Assembly (NCBI RefSeq): GCF_024372725.1
Contig: NZ_VOUA01000002.1
Location: 124,001-188,000 of the forward strand
DNA length: 64,000 bases
Direction: 5' to 3'
From: Methanosarcina sp. KYL-1
GTDB taxonomy: Archaea; Halobacteriota; Methanosarcinia; Methanosarcinales; Methanosarcinaceae
The notes under the pieces are model-generated. The model saw nothing but the letters and a program-made list of their open reading frames with translations, did no database searches and was not told the origin of the DNA. The position numbers and the translations under genes are program-made. Below are positions 7,951 to 16,525 of this stretch, piece by piece (the first letter of the stretch is position 1; every line of letters begins with the position of its first letter).

Positions 7951-9294
7951 ATGACTGAAATAGGAATTGTTGCAGTCGGCGGTTACAACGAAATGGGCCG
8001 CAACATGACTGCCGTAATTATTGGTGAAGATATTATCATTCTGGATATGGGGCTTCGGCTTGACAGGGTCCAGATTCATGAGGATGTTGAAATCGATAAG
8101 ATGCACTCCCTCGAACTTATCGAGATGGGTGCGATCCCTGATGACACCATCATGAAGGAGATCAACGGGACAGTCCGGGCAATCGTCTGTACCCACGGGC
8201 ACCTTGACCACGTAGGTGCAATCTCAAAGCTTGCCCACAGGTATAACGCTCCGATTCTGGCCACCCCGTACACAACGGCCATCATCAAGCAGCAGATCGA
8301 AGCTGAGCGCAAGTTTGAGGTCTGCAACAGGGTGATCCCTCTCAACGCAGGCGGGACTTACCAGGTCACGGAAGATGTTTCAATCGAGTTCATTCGCGTC
8401 CAGCACAGCATCATAGACTGTGTTGTTGCAGCTATCCACACCCCTGCAGGTGCGGTCCTCTATGCCTGTGACTTTAAGCTGGACAGGACTCCTACCATGG
8501 GCGAGGCCCCGGACTTCGAACGCCTTAAATCCCTGGGAAAAGAAGGGGTTATTGCAATGATTACGGAGAGCACGAATGCCGGGCGTTCCGGAAAGACCCC
8601 TTCGGAGCAGATTGCAAAGGACATGGTCCGGGATGTGCTGCTCGGGACCGAGGAGTCGGATGTAGGGATGATCGTTACGACTTTTGCCTCCCACATTGCC
8701 AGGCTTAAAGCGATCATTGAGGCTGCAGAAGAGATGGGCAGGGTCCCTGTGCTCATGGGCCGTTCAATGGAACGCTATGTAGGGGCTGCCAGGGACGTTG
8801 GCTACCTTGAGCTGCCGTCCAATGTGGAGGTCTACGGGCTCAGGAAGGATATTGACAGGGCTTTTAGGCGTATCATGCAGGAAGGCAAGGACAAGTACCT
8901 CCCAATCGTTACCGGGCACCAGGGAGAACCGGGTTCCATCCTTGTGCGGATTGCAAACGGGGAAACTCCTTATGCAATTGAGCCGGGAGACAGGGTTATT
9001 TTCTCTGCAAACGTGATCCCCAGCCCCATGACCCAGGCCAACCGCTATGCGCTTGAGACCAAGCTCAGGATGCGGGGCGCCAGGATTTATGACAATGTAC
9101 ACGTTTCCGGACATGCATACAGGGAAGACCACTGGGAGCTTCTGCGTATGGTCAATCCGGAACATGTGATCCCTGCCCACGGCGATATGGAGATGCACGG
9201 CCATTACATCGAGATGGCGGAAGATGCGGGGTATGTGCTTGGAGATACGGTACACCTTCTCCGAAACGGTGAAGTGTTATATATCGAAGAGTAA
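7951..9294 (+). CDS. rnj: Archaeal ribonuclease J (beta-CASP metallo-beta-lactamase)
   Basis: Euryarchaeal RNase J, a 5'-3' exoribonuclease of the beta-CASP family acting in mRNA decay. The 447-aa protein has the metallo-beta-lactamase motif HGHLDH at residues 82-87, the later Asp motif in YACDFKLDRTP, and C-terminal beta-CASP histidine segments (VSGHAYREDHWELL and VIPAHGDMEMH). Placement between idi2 and idsA in the isoprenoid cluster is conserved in methanogens and may allow co-expression with idsA 29 nt downstream. A very long untranslated region precedes it. Confidence 0.95.
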   Translation: MTEIGIVAVGGYNEMGRNMTAVIIGEDIIILDMGLRLDRVQIHEDVEIDKMHSLELIEMGAIPDDTIMKEINGTVRAIVCTHGHLDHVGAISKLAHRYNAPILATPYTTAIIKQQIEAERKFEVCNRVIPLNAGGTYQVTEDVSIEFIRVQHSIIDCVVAAIHTPAGAVLYACDFKLDRTPTMGEAPDFERLKSLGKEGVIAMITESTNAGRSGKTPSEQIAKDMVRDVLLGTEESDVGMIVTTFASHIARLKAIIEAAEEMGRVPVLMGRSMERYVGAARDVGYLELPSNVEVYGLRKDIDRAFRRIMQEGKDKYLPIVTGHQGEPGSILVRIANGETPYAIEPGDRVIFSANVIPSPMTQANRYALETKLRMRGARIYDNVHVSGHAYREDHWELLRMVNPEHVIPAHGDMEMHGHYIEMAEDAGYVLGDTVHLLRNGEVLYIEE

Positions 9295-9326
9295 TTGTAT
9301 AAGGAGCAATATTCCGTATTCTTGTG

Positions 9327-10298
9327 ATGTTTATGACGCTGATTGATGAGATCAAAAAAAGAAGTGTCCATGTGGATGCCGCCATTGCCGAAATGCTTCC
9401 CGTAACCCACCCCGAGGAGCTTTATAAGGCCTCCCGCTATCTTGTGGACGCCGGGGGAAAGCGTCTTCGCCCCGCAGTCCTTATTCTGGCAGCGGAAGCC
9501 GTCGGTTCCGACCTCAAATCTGTTTTGCCTGCAGCGGTGGCCGTGGAACTTGTACATAACTTCACTCTGATCCATGACGACATCATGGACAAGGATGACG
9601 TCCGCCGGGGGATGCCTGCAGTCCATGTGAAGTGGGGTGAAGCAGGTGCAATCCTTGCCGGAGATACCCTTTACTCCAAGGCTTTTGAGATCCTCTCCAG
9701 AATCGATAACGAACCCGAGAGAATTTTGAAATGCATGGACGTCCTTTCGAAGACCTGTACCGAGATCTGCGAAGGCCAGTGGCTCGATATGGACTTTGAA
9801 AGACGGGACACTGTGAAGGATTCCGAATACCTGGAGATGGTTGAAAAGAAGACCTCTGTCCTCTACGCAGCCGCTGCCAAGATCGGGGCTCTCCTGGGCG
9901 GGGCTTCTGATGAAGTTGCTGAGGCTTTGTCCGAGTACGGGCGCCTGATCGGAATTGGTTTCCAGATGTACGACGATGTCCTGGACATGATCACACCCCA
10001 GGAAGTGCTCGGGAAAGTAAGGGGTAGCGACCTTATGGAAGGGAAATATACCCTTATCGTAATCGATGCTTTCAAAAAAGGTGTGAAACTTGACATCTTC
10101 GGAAAGGGTGAAGCTACCCTGGAAGAAACCGAAGCCGCCTTACAGATACTTACCGAATGCGGGTCCATCGATTATGTGAAGGGCCTTGCAATTTCCTACA
10201 TCGAACAGGGAAAGGCAAAACTGGATGTCCTGGCAGACTGTCCTGAAAAAGATCTCCTCCTCCAGATTGCCGACTACATGATTTCAAGGAACCATTGA
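9327..10298 (+). CDS. idsA: Geranylgeranyl diphosphate synthase (bifunctional short-chain prenyltransferase)
   Basis: Condenses IPP with DMAPP, GPP and FPP to make the C15/C20 prenyl diphosphates used for archaeal membrane lipids. At 323 aa it has the GGKRLRP substrate loop at residues 43-49, the first Asp-rich motif DDIMD at 84-88, and the second YDDVLD about residue 213, the two Mg-diphosphate sites of the trans-prenyltransferase fold. The frame is open from GTG 9324; ATG 9327 and ATG 9333 are alternatives. It ends the isoprenoid cluster and is followed by a hairpin/T-run terminator. Confidence 0.95.
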   Translation: MFMTLIDEIKKRSVHVDAAIAEMLPVTHPEELYKASRYLVDAGGKRLRPAVLILAAEAVGSDLKSVLPAAVAVELVHNFTLIHDDIMDKDDVRRGMPAVHVKWGEAGAILAGDTLYSKAFEILSRIDNEPERILKCMDVLSKTCTEICEGQWLDMDFERRDTVKDSEYLEMVEKKTSVLYAAAAKIGALLGGASDEVAEALSEYGRLIGIGFQMYDDVLDMITPQEVLGKVRGSDLMEGKYTLIVIDAFKKGVKLDIFGKGEATLEETEAALQILTECGSIDYVKGLAISYIEQGKAKLDVLADCPEKDLLLQIADYMISRNH

Positions 10299-10299
10299 T

Positions 10300-10330
10300 T
10301 GCCTCTATTTGAGGCATTTCTTTTTTCTTT
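10300..10330 (+). terminator. Hairpin plus T-rich run after idsA
   Basis: TGCCTC (10300-10305) and GAGGCA (10311-10316) form a 6-bp stem with a 5-nt loop. They are followed directly by a T-rich tract TTTCTTTTTTCTTT, two bases after the idsA stop codon. This is a plausible end for the isoprenoid-cluster transcript. Confidence 0.6.
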
Positions 10331-10473
10331 GCCAGCAGAGTTGCGCCAGCAGAGTTGCGGCTCTGCAGTACGCGGTCCGTTTCGGCCGAGTTTCGCATCG
10401 GCAGCACGAAGTCCGTTTCGCTTCGCTCAAGCGGACTTATTATTTTGTTTCAAGAGGGTTAAAATTTGGATCT

Positions 10474-10845
10474 GACTTTCCGCAGATGTTCTCAAAAAAA
10501 TAACATTTTTCCTGCTATCGTTTATGGATAATTTCTCAACAATCTACAATAATTATCTCAACTGAATCTCCGGGGAGCGGGTTTTAGAAGCCTTCAATAA
10601 AGTTAAAGGTCGAAAAGTGTAGGACATTTCAAAAACAAACGTTTGAATAACCTAGGACTTACGCAGTTGAATTGAAAACCACGAGCGGAAAAGACTTAAC
10701 TGTATAAACCCAAATAATGTTGACGAGTCCTCATGTGCCTGATTTTACATTTCAAGTGCGTAAGTCCTATAACCAAAGAAATTTTCAGAAAAAACGATAG
10801 CGGAAAAAATTATGAAAATCGAAGAGACATCTGCGGAAAGTAGGT
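10474..10845. repeat. Large imperfect inverted repeat enclosing a MITE
   Basis: The left arm (about 10474-10523) contains ACTTTCCGCAGATGT and, further in, TGCTATCGTTT. The right arm (about 10790-10845) contains the reverse complements ACATCTGCGGAAAGT and AAACGATAGC in mirrored order. The arms match imperfectly over ~50 bp. The 117-bp MITE sits in the central part near the right arm. This looks like an old, decayed palindromic element invaded by a younger one. Confidence 0.7.
10653..10769. mobile_element. 117-bp MITE with 5-bp target duplication
   Basis: The terminal inverted repeats TAGGACTTACGCAGTTGAA (from 10653) and TTCAAGTGCGTAAGTCCTA (to 10769) differ at one position. The element is bracketed by the direct repeat TAACC at 10648-10652 and 10770-10774, a clean 5-bp target-site duplication. 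There is no coding capacity, so it must have been moved in trans by a transposase recognising these ends. No such full transposase is visible in this window. Confidence 0.85.
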
Positions 10846-11141
10846 TGGATTTGAGCGTTCGGATAAATTCTGACTTAAATCTCCAGTCAGTTTTCGAATT
10901 TAAGGCTTGAAGTGGGGATTTACGCTTGAAATGGAGACTTGCAGTAGTATTTGCTGTAATTTCCTAATTTTTTTGGAAATTTTCAGGATTTTGGGCACTG
11001 ATTTTTTCTTTTTGTGCAAGTTTTTTCCGGGTTGGTGCCTGTTTATCCGCTGCGCTCAGAGGAAGCCGATTTTTTAAAAAAAGAGAGGTTGTGGCAGGAT
11101 GAAAATCCTGCCTGTTTTTTTGAATTTCTGAATTTCCAGGT

Positions 11142-13799
11142 TCAGATTTTGTTTGCGTTTCTGGATGCAAGGGTGCTCTGGGCGGCTACGAGTCTTGCGA
11201 TTGGGACTCTGTAGGGAGAGCAGCTTACATAGTTGAGGCCGATACTGTGGGCGAAGAGGATTGACTTCGGTTCGCCGCCGTGTTCTCCGCAGATTCCCAT
11301 CTTGAGGTCGGGTTTGGCGGAGCGGCCTTTTTGGATTCCGATTTTCATGATCTCGCCTACGCCTTCCTGGTCCAGGACTGCGAAGGGGTCGTGTTCAAGG
11401 ATACCTGCCTTCTGGTAGATGGGTACGAACTTGGATACGTCGTCCCGGCTGAACCCGAAGGTGGTCTGGGTCAGGTCGTTTGTCCCGAAGGAGAAGAAGT
11501 CGGCTTCCTGGGCAATTTTGTCCGCGATGATTGCAGCTCTCGGCAGTTCGATCATTGTCCCTACCTTGTAGTCGATCTTTGTGCCTTTTTCTGCCATTAC
11601 CGCTTCTGCCATCTTGCAGACTTCCTCCCTGGTGAGGGAGAGTTCCTTTACGAGGCCCACGAGTGGGATCATGATCTCAGGGGCGATTTCCATTCCCTCA
11701 GCTGCAAGTTCGCAGGCAGCTTCCATGATTGCCCGCACCTGCATGTCGTAGATTTCCGGGTAGGTAATCCCGAGCCTGCAGCCCCTGTGCCCGAGCATGG
11801 GGTTGAGCTCCTTAAGTGAGACCACCCGCTGGATGACCTTCTTTACCTCATCGATCTTCCCGCAGTCCCCTGATGCTTCAAGTTCCCTGAGTTTCTCGTC
11901 AAGTTCTTCCTTGTCCGGAAGGAACTCGTGGAGAGGCGGGTCAAGCAGCCTGATGGTAACAGGAAGGCCTTCCATTGAGCGGAAAATTCCGAGGAAGTCT
12001 TCTTTCTGCATGGGGAGCAGTCTCTTAAGGGCTTTCTTCCGGGCCTTTTCGTCTTCGGCCATGATCATTTCCCTGACTGCAGGAATCCTGTCTTCTCCGA
12101 AGAACATGTGCTCGGTCCTGCAAAGCCCGATCCCTTCTGCGCCAAGTTCGCGGGCAAGGCTTGCATCGGCCGGGTTGTCGGCGTTTGTCCTGACTCCCAG
12201 GGTCCGGATTTCATCGGCCCAGGTGAGAAGGTTCTTCAGGTCGTCGCTGATCTCGGCGTCAATCAGTTCCACGGAGCCGAGGACCACGCCTCCCGTGCTC
12301 CCGTCAATGGTGAGGTAGTCATGCTCTTTAATCGTGTAACCGTTTACCATGAAGAGGGCATGTTTTGAATCAATTGAGATTTCTCCACAGCCTACCACAC
12401 AGGGTTTGCCCATGCCTCTCCCGACTACGGCAGCGTGAGATGTCATTCCGCCGCGGACGGTCAGGACACCCTGGGCAGCAGCCATTCCGCCGATGTCTTC
12501 AGGGGAAGTTTCGGTCCTGACAAGGATGGTTTTTTCGCCCCTCTCAGCCATTTCTTCGGCAGCTTCGGCAGTAAACACGACTTTCCCGACAGCTGCTCCC
12601 GGAGATGCCGGAAGCCCGCGAGCGATTACTTCGAGTTTGGCTTCAGGGTCAATCCTCGGGTGAAGGAGCAGGTCGATGTGTTCGGCCTGGACCCTTGTGA
12701 CTGCGGTTTCCCTGTCAATCAGCCCTTCTTCGACCATGTCCGTTGCGATTTTCACGGCTGCGGCAGCTGTGCGCTTTCCGGTCCTGGTCTGCAGCATGTA
12801 GAGTTTTCCTTCCTGGATTGTAAACTCAATATCCTGCATGTCCTTGAAGTGGGCTTCGAGTCTCTGGCAGATGTCTACGAGCTGGGTGTAGGCTTCGGGA
12901 ATCTTTTCCCCAAGAGTATTAATAAAGTCCGGGGTCCGGATCCCGGCAACCACGTCTTCGCCCTGGGCATTGATGAGGTATTCTCCGAAGAACTTCTTTT
13001 CTCCGGTAGACGGGTTCCTTGTGAAAGCCACTCCGGTCCCGGAGGTGTTTCCCATGTTTCCGTAAACCATGCTCTGGACATTTACGGCCGTACCCCAGCT
13101 GTCATCAATGGAGTTGAGCTTCCTGTAGGTGATGGCCCTTGGGTTATTCCATGAGTCAAAAACAGCGTCAATTGCCATCTGAAGCTGGACTTTCGGGTCC
13201 TGGGGGAACTCAAACCCTTTCTCGAGCTTGATAAGTTCCTTGAACCTTTCAGCCAGCTCTTTTAAGGCCTGTGCGTCCAGTTCTGTGTCGGATTTTATTT
13301 TCAGTTCCTTTTTCTTGTCCTCGATCAATGAGTCGAATTTCCGGAATTCTACACCGAGCACCACGTCCCCGAACATGGCGATAAACCTTCGGTAGCAGTC
13401 ATAAGCGAACCGTTCATCGTTAACCTTATTGGTAAGTCCGATGACGGATTCATCCGTGAGCCCAAGGTTCAGGACAGTGTCCATCATCCCCGGCATGGAC
13501 ACCCTGGCTCCGGAACGGACCGAGACCAGCAAGGGGTCTTCAGGATCTCCCAGCTTTTTGCCGATTATGTTTTCCAGCTTCTCGATTGACTCGTCGACCT
13601 GTTTTAACACTTCTTCCGGGTACTTTTCCTGTTTAAGGTAAAGTACACAGACTTCGGTTGTTATTGTAAAGCCAGGCGGCACGGGAACACCAAGATTTGC
13701 CATTTCGGCAAGGTTTGCGCCCTTTCCTCCAAGCAGGTCTTTCATACTACTTTTGCCATCAGTTACATCCTTTCCAAAAAAATATACGAATTTGGACAA
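11142..13799 (-). CDS. ppdK: Pyruvate, phosphate dikinase
   Basis: Interconverts pyruvate + ATP + Pi with PEP + AMP + PPi, a key gluconeogenic entry step in methanogens. The protein is 885 aa from the chosen start, close to the usual family length. It has the N-terminal nucleotide-binding start KFVYFFG...LLGGKGANLAEM, the swivelling phosphohistidine loop GGMTSHAAVVGRGMG, and the C-terminal PEP-binding barrel with CGEHGGEP. I chose TTG 13799 because a GGGAGGAGAT Shine-Dalgarno precedes it and the next residues SKFVYFFGK match family starts; ATG 13826 would place that motif inside the gene. It is convergent to idsA. Confidence 0.95.
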   Translation of the reverse strand: MSKFVYFFGKDVTDGKSSMKDLLGGKGANLAEMANLGVPVPPGFTITTEVCVLYLKQEKYPEEVLKQVDESIEKLENIIGKKLGDPEDPLLVSVRSGARVSMPGMMDTVLNLGLTDESVIGLTNKVNDERFAYDCYRRFIAMFGDVVLGVEFRKFDSLIEDKKKELKIKSDTELDAQALKELAERFKELIKLEKGFEFPQDPKVQLQMAIDAVFDSWNNPRAITYRKLNSIDDSWGTAVNVQSMVYGNMGNTSGTGVAFTRNPSTGEKKFFGEYLINAQGEDVVAGIRTPDFINTLGEKIPEAYTQLVDICQRLEAHFKDMQDIEFTIQEGKLYMLQTRTGKRTAAAAVKIATDMVEEGLIDRETAVTRVQAEHIDLLLHPRIDPEAKLEVIARGLPASPGAAVGKVVFTAEAAEEMAERGEKTILVRTETSPEDIGGMAAAQGVLTVRGGMTSHAAVVGRGMGKPCVVGCGEISIDSKHALFMVNGYTIKEHDYLTIDGSTGGVVLGSVELIDAEISDDLKNLLTWADEIRTLGVRTNADNPADASLARELGAEGIGLCRTEHMFFGEDRIPAVREMIMAEDEKARKKALKRLLPMQKEDFLGIFRSMEGLPVTIRLLDPPLHEFLPDKEELDEKLRELEASGDCGKIDEVKKVIQRVVSLKELNPMLGHRGCRLGITYPEIYDMQVRAIMEAACELAAEGMEIAPEIMIPLVGLVKELSLTREEVCKMAEAVMAEKGTKIDYKVGTMIELPRAAIIADKIAQEADFFSFGTNDLTQTTFGFSRDDVSKFVPIYQKAGILEHDPFAVLDQEGVGEIMKIGIQKGRSAKPDLKMGICGEHGGEPKSILFAHSIGLNYVSCSPYRVPIARLVAAQSTLASRNANKI

Positions 13800-13851
13800 T
13801 GAATCTCCTCCCTGGAACGAGATCATTAATCGGAGTTAATATCTGGATAAT

Positions 13852-13870
13852 ACCAAACCTTTGGTTTGGT
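13852..13870. promoter_or_regulatory. Perfect palindrome at the predicted ppdK transcription start
   Basis: ACCAAACC (13852-13859), a 3-nt centre, then GGTTTGGT (13863-13870): perfect 8-bp arms. On the minus strand a TATA-like TTATATATG occurs at about 13889-13899, so transcription would begin near 13866, inside the dyad. An operator or a 5'-end hairpin for ppdK is possible. Confidence 0.5.
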
Positions 13871-14204
13871 TGTTGCCAACAATGTCTATTTCATATATAA
13901 GCTTGTGGTTTCCCCTCCTGTATATTTTAACACATGGCTTACAAAATTATATACAATTTATAACGGAAGTGAAACTAATAAAATCTCTATTTTATGGACA
14001 TTCCCGGCCCCTATCCGAAATGCGTATCTATAGTTATTTATGTAAAGAATTTCGCTTTATATCATAACCATATATTCTATACCCAGAGCGTTATTCCCTG
14101 CCCCGAGCCTCTGTCCTGAAGCCCCAGCAGGGTTCCTTTCCCCAGAACAGGAAAATAATTTAACTGTTCACTGATTATTAATCATTAGAATCGTGGGTTT
14201 TGAA
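13871..14204. other. Divergent intergenic region ppdK / DNA methylase
   Basis: AT-rich spacer holding the ppdK promoter candidate (CATATATAAGC at 13889-13899) and a pyrimidine-rich segment at about 14080-14150. Upstream of the methylase an AATAATTTAAC (about 14153-14163) is a possible TATA box. No RNA gene or credible open frame was recognised. Confidence 0.5.
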
Positions 14205-15521
14205 ATGAATTCTTCTCCGATAAGATTAGGTGATTTTTTTGAAAGTGAAAATATCAATACTACTCCAAAAAATACCACCTCAAGAAATACCACCTCAAAA
14301 AATACCACCTCAAGAAATACCACCTCAAGAAATACCACCTCAAGAAATACCACCTCAAGAAATACCACCTCAAGAAATACCACCTCAAGAAATACCACCT
14401 CAAGAAATACCACCTCAAGAAATATCACTCCAAAAAATACCACTCCAGAAAATATCACTCCAGAAAATATCACTCCAGAAAATATCACTCCAAAAAAAGA
14501 TTGTATTTTTTCTACCAGATATCGGGGTAGTAAACAAAAGATTCTGGATTGGATCTGGGATGAAATAAAAGATTTAGACTTCCATACATTTTTAGATGCT
14601 ATGGGGGGAACCGGTTCTGTTGCTTACAAAGCCAAAAAAGAAGGGAAAAAAGTAACTTACAATGATAAATTAAAATTTAACTTCTTCACCGGATTTGCAC
14701 TTATCGAAAATGACAGTGTAATATTAAATGAATCCGATGTTAGTTTTTTGCTGGAAAAACACGATACTCTGAGATACCCAACTTTTGTTCAGGACACTTT
14801 CAATGAAACATATTTTACGGATGAAGAAAATGCCTGGATTGATATGGTTATTTCCAATATCAATCTGCTGGGAAATAAATATAAAAAAGCTATTGCAATG
14901 CATTGCTTATTTCAAGCCTGTATTATTAAGAGGCCTTATAATTTATTCCACCGGAAAAACCTGTATCTCAGACTTAATGATGTGAAGAGAAGTTTTGGAA
15001 ACAAGGTTACCTGGGACAAGCCCTTCAATGAACATTTCTCTAAATTTGTTAAAGAGGTAAATAATTGCATTTTTTCTAATGGAGAAAAATGTAACGCTCT
15101 GAATTATGATGTTTTTGACATCCCCGGAAGCTATGACCTTGTATACATTGACACCCCTTATCTTCCAGAAAAAGGTGAAATTATAGATTACAGAGATGCA
15201 TATCATTTTTTAGAAGGATTAGCTGGATATGAATGCTGGCCAGGTATGGTTGATGCTGAGAGAAAACACAAACCTCTGATAAGAGAATATTGTGTCTGGA
15301 ATGATGTAAAGAAAATTAATATTGCGTTTGATAAACTATTTGATAAATTCAAGGACAGCATTATAGTCGTATCTTATAGAAGTGATGGAATTCCTTCGGA
15401 AGAACAGCTGGTTCAGTTGTTAAAGAAGTACAAAAAAAATGTAAGGGAAGTAAAAGCTACAGATTTTAAATATGTTTTGAGCAAAAAAGAGTCTAAAGAG
15501 CTATTATTTATTGCCTATTAA
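14205..15521 (+). CDS. D12-class DNA N6-adenine methyltransferase with N-terminal pentapeptide repeat
   Basis: Probable Dam-like (D12 class) adenine-specific DNA methyltransferase. After a short N-terminus come 16 tandem pentapeptides, mainly NTTSR, then the catalytic part. That part begins FSTRYRGSKQKILDWIWDEI, has the SAM-binding FLDAMGGTGS near residue 130, and the catalytic motif IV as YIDTPYL (DTPY for the usual DPPY). Start is GTG 14193 or ATG 14205; neither has a strong ribosome-binding site. The gene is much more AT-rich and Lys/Asn-rich than its neighbours, which suggests horizontal transfer. No restriction endonuclease gene is adjacent, so it may be an orphan methylase. The repeat is not part of known D12 enzymes. 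Confidence 0.85.
   Translation: MNSSPIRLGDFFESENINTTPKNTTSRNTTSKNTTSRNTTSRNTTSRNTTSRNTTSRNTTSRNTTSRNTTSRNITPKNTTPENITPENITPENITPKKDCIFSTRYRGSKQKILDWIWDEIKDLDFHTFLDAMGGTGSVAYKAKKEGKKVTYNDKLKFNFFTGFALIENDSVILNESDVSFLLEKHDTLRYPTFVQDTFNETYFTDEENAWIDMVISNINLLGNKYKKAIAMHCLFQACIIKRPYNLFHRKNLYLRLNDVKRSFGNKVTWDKPFNEHFSKFVKEVNNCIFSNGEKCNALNYDVFDIPGSYDLVYIDTPYLPEKGEIIDYRDAYHFLEGLAGYECWPGMVDAERKHKPLIREYCVWNDVKKINIAFDKLFDKFKDSIIVVSYRSDGIPSEEQLVQLLKKYKKNVREVKATDFKYVLSKKESKELLFIAY
14256..14495 (+). repeat. 15-bp tandem repeat encoding 16 pentapeptides
   Basis: Sixteen 15-bp units code for N-T/I-T-S/P-R/K/E. Units 4 to 11 encode the same NTTSR pentapeptide. The last five units form a diverged block (NITPK, NTTPE, NITPE, NITPE, NITPK). 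Because 15 is a multiple of three, unit loss or gain keeps the gene in frame. All overlapping frames are also open through the array, which explains the long spurious frames on both strands. Confidence 0.95.
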
Positions 15522-16067
15522 TTCTTCAAAGCAAACTTATACTCACGATTTAACTGTTGCCTGGCAGTCAATAATCGTTCGTATCATAGATAGTATCACA
15601 GGTAGTATTCAGGTTAACCTGGATCACAGTTTAATCTGGATCGCAGTTTTAAGGAGTATCATTTCTTCCAAATCAAGTATATACGGTACACTTGGGCTGA
15701 ATTGGAGCAAATTCTTTTTATTATTTTTTCTATTGAAGAGGGTCCCTCTATCGAATGTGCCGGTAAAACTTACTCATATATATACTAATGTATATCTTCG
15801 CAATAATCTTTTTACTTTTGGATGTGTTGGGACATTGCTTTTTTAAAAAATATAGACATTTTTGGATTTTTTGTTTGTAAGGGCCTGTTAATCCTCATTT
15901 TTTTCAGTTCTTTCAAATATAGGTCTTGCGATATGTTTATATATGATTAATGTGAACTATATATGCTTTTCAGTCTACGTTATTTATACTTATTGAGGCT
16001 GGCAGTTAGATTCGCTTGTGGCATGGGATATATGGTTCCCGTGCCTTGAAATATATTTGTGGCTAAT
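15522..16067 (+). other. Intergenic region before gar1
   Basis: AT-rich, 546 nt. A frame open at 15511-15846 overlaps the methylase stop but has no family features. The segment at 15580-15660 has loosely repeated CTGGATC(A/G)CAGTTTTAA phrases. A TATA-like TTTATACTT occurs at about 15985-15993, followed by a stem-loop at 16020-16045, just before gar1. Confidence 0.5.
16020..16045 (+). promoter_or_regulatory. Stem-loop in the gar1 leader
   Basis: GGCATGGG (16020-16027) and CCCGTGCC (16038-16045) form an 8-bp stem (one G-T pair) with a 10-nt loop. It lies 14-23 nt before the possible gar1 starts and ~30 nt after a TATA-like TTTATACTT, so it would be at the 5' end of the gar1-tfb message. Function unknown. 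Confidence 0.5.
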
Positions 16068-16328
16068 ATGAAACGACTCGGTACCGTGCTGCACAGGTCA
16101 GGTAGCAAAAACCTGATTATCAGAGGGGATGAGATTAAATCCGACAATGCCTCAGGTAACCCTCCAAGGTTTAACTCGGTTGTTGTGGACAAGGCTCTGA
16201 AACGGATTGGGACGATTATCAGTGTCTTTGGACCAGTGAATCATCCATATTTTTTAGTGAAGGGCTTCAAGCAGATTCCTGATTCTGAATTTCGGGATCT
16301 GGTCAATGAAAGGGTCTATGTTCGGTGA
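16068..16328 (+). CDS. gar1: H/ACA RNA-protein complex component Gar1
   Basis: Archaeal Gar1, part of the H/ACA ribonucleoprotein that pseudouridylates rRNA. It is 86 aa from ATG 16068 (89 aa from GTG 16059). The beta-barrel core is recognisable: MKRLGTVLHRSGSKNLIIRG, then FNSVVVDKALKRIGTIISVFGPVNHPYFLVK. The pairing gar1 followed by tfb is widespread in archaea and occurs here with a ~200-nt gap. Confidence 0.92.
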   Translation: MKRLGTVLHRSGSKNLIIRGDEIKSDNASGNPPRFNSVVVDKALKRIGTIISVFGPVNHPYFLVKGFKQIPDSEFRDLVNERVYVR

Positions 16329-16525
16329 GATATCTGATATTCGATCCCGGTTTATTTTATTTGTCCGGATCAAACCTTAAACAGTATATTTACTTTTCGC
16401 TGGATATGGTTGTAGATCTCTTGTCCCATTTTTTTATACAACTCCTGTCATTTAATGCGGCGCAGGATCGGAGTTACAGACACTCAGAAAACATATGGTC
16501 ATGTTAACTTATAAGGTGATATGAA

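Larger units (their letters stand above)
10331..11141 (+). other. Gene-free region between idsA and ppdK
   Basis: Convergent spacer without credible genes. It holds a duplicated GCCAGCAGAGTTGCG phrase (10332-10362), a hairpin AAGTCCG...CGGACTT (about 10409-10438), a large imperfect inverted repeat (10474-10845) with a 117-bp MITE inside, and AT-rich sequence up to the ppdK stop codon. Open frames here show no family features. Confidence 0.6.

Noticed and set aside
14168-14568. Long frames on both strands across the methylase repeat (IPPQE and FLEVV repeats)
   Set aside because: They exist only because a 15-bp array keeps every frame open. The plus frame continuing into the D12 methylase domain is the real one.
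15511-15846. 111-aa frame overlapping the methylase stop, considered as a restriction enzyme partner
   Set aside because: No nuclease motif or recognisable domain; AT-rich chance frame.
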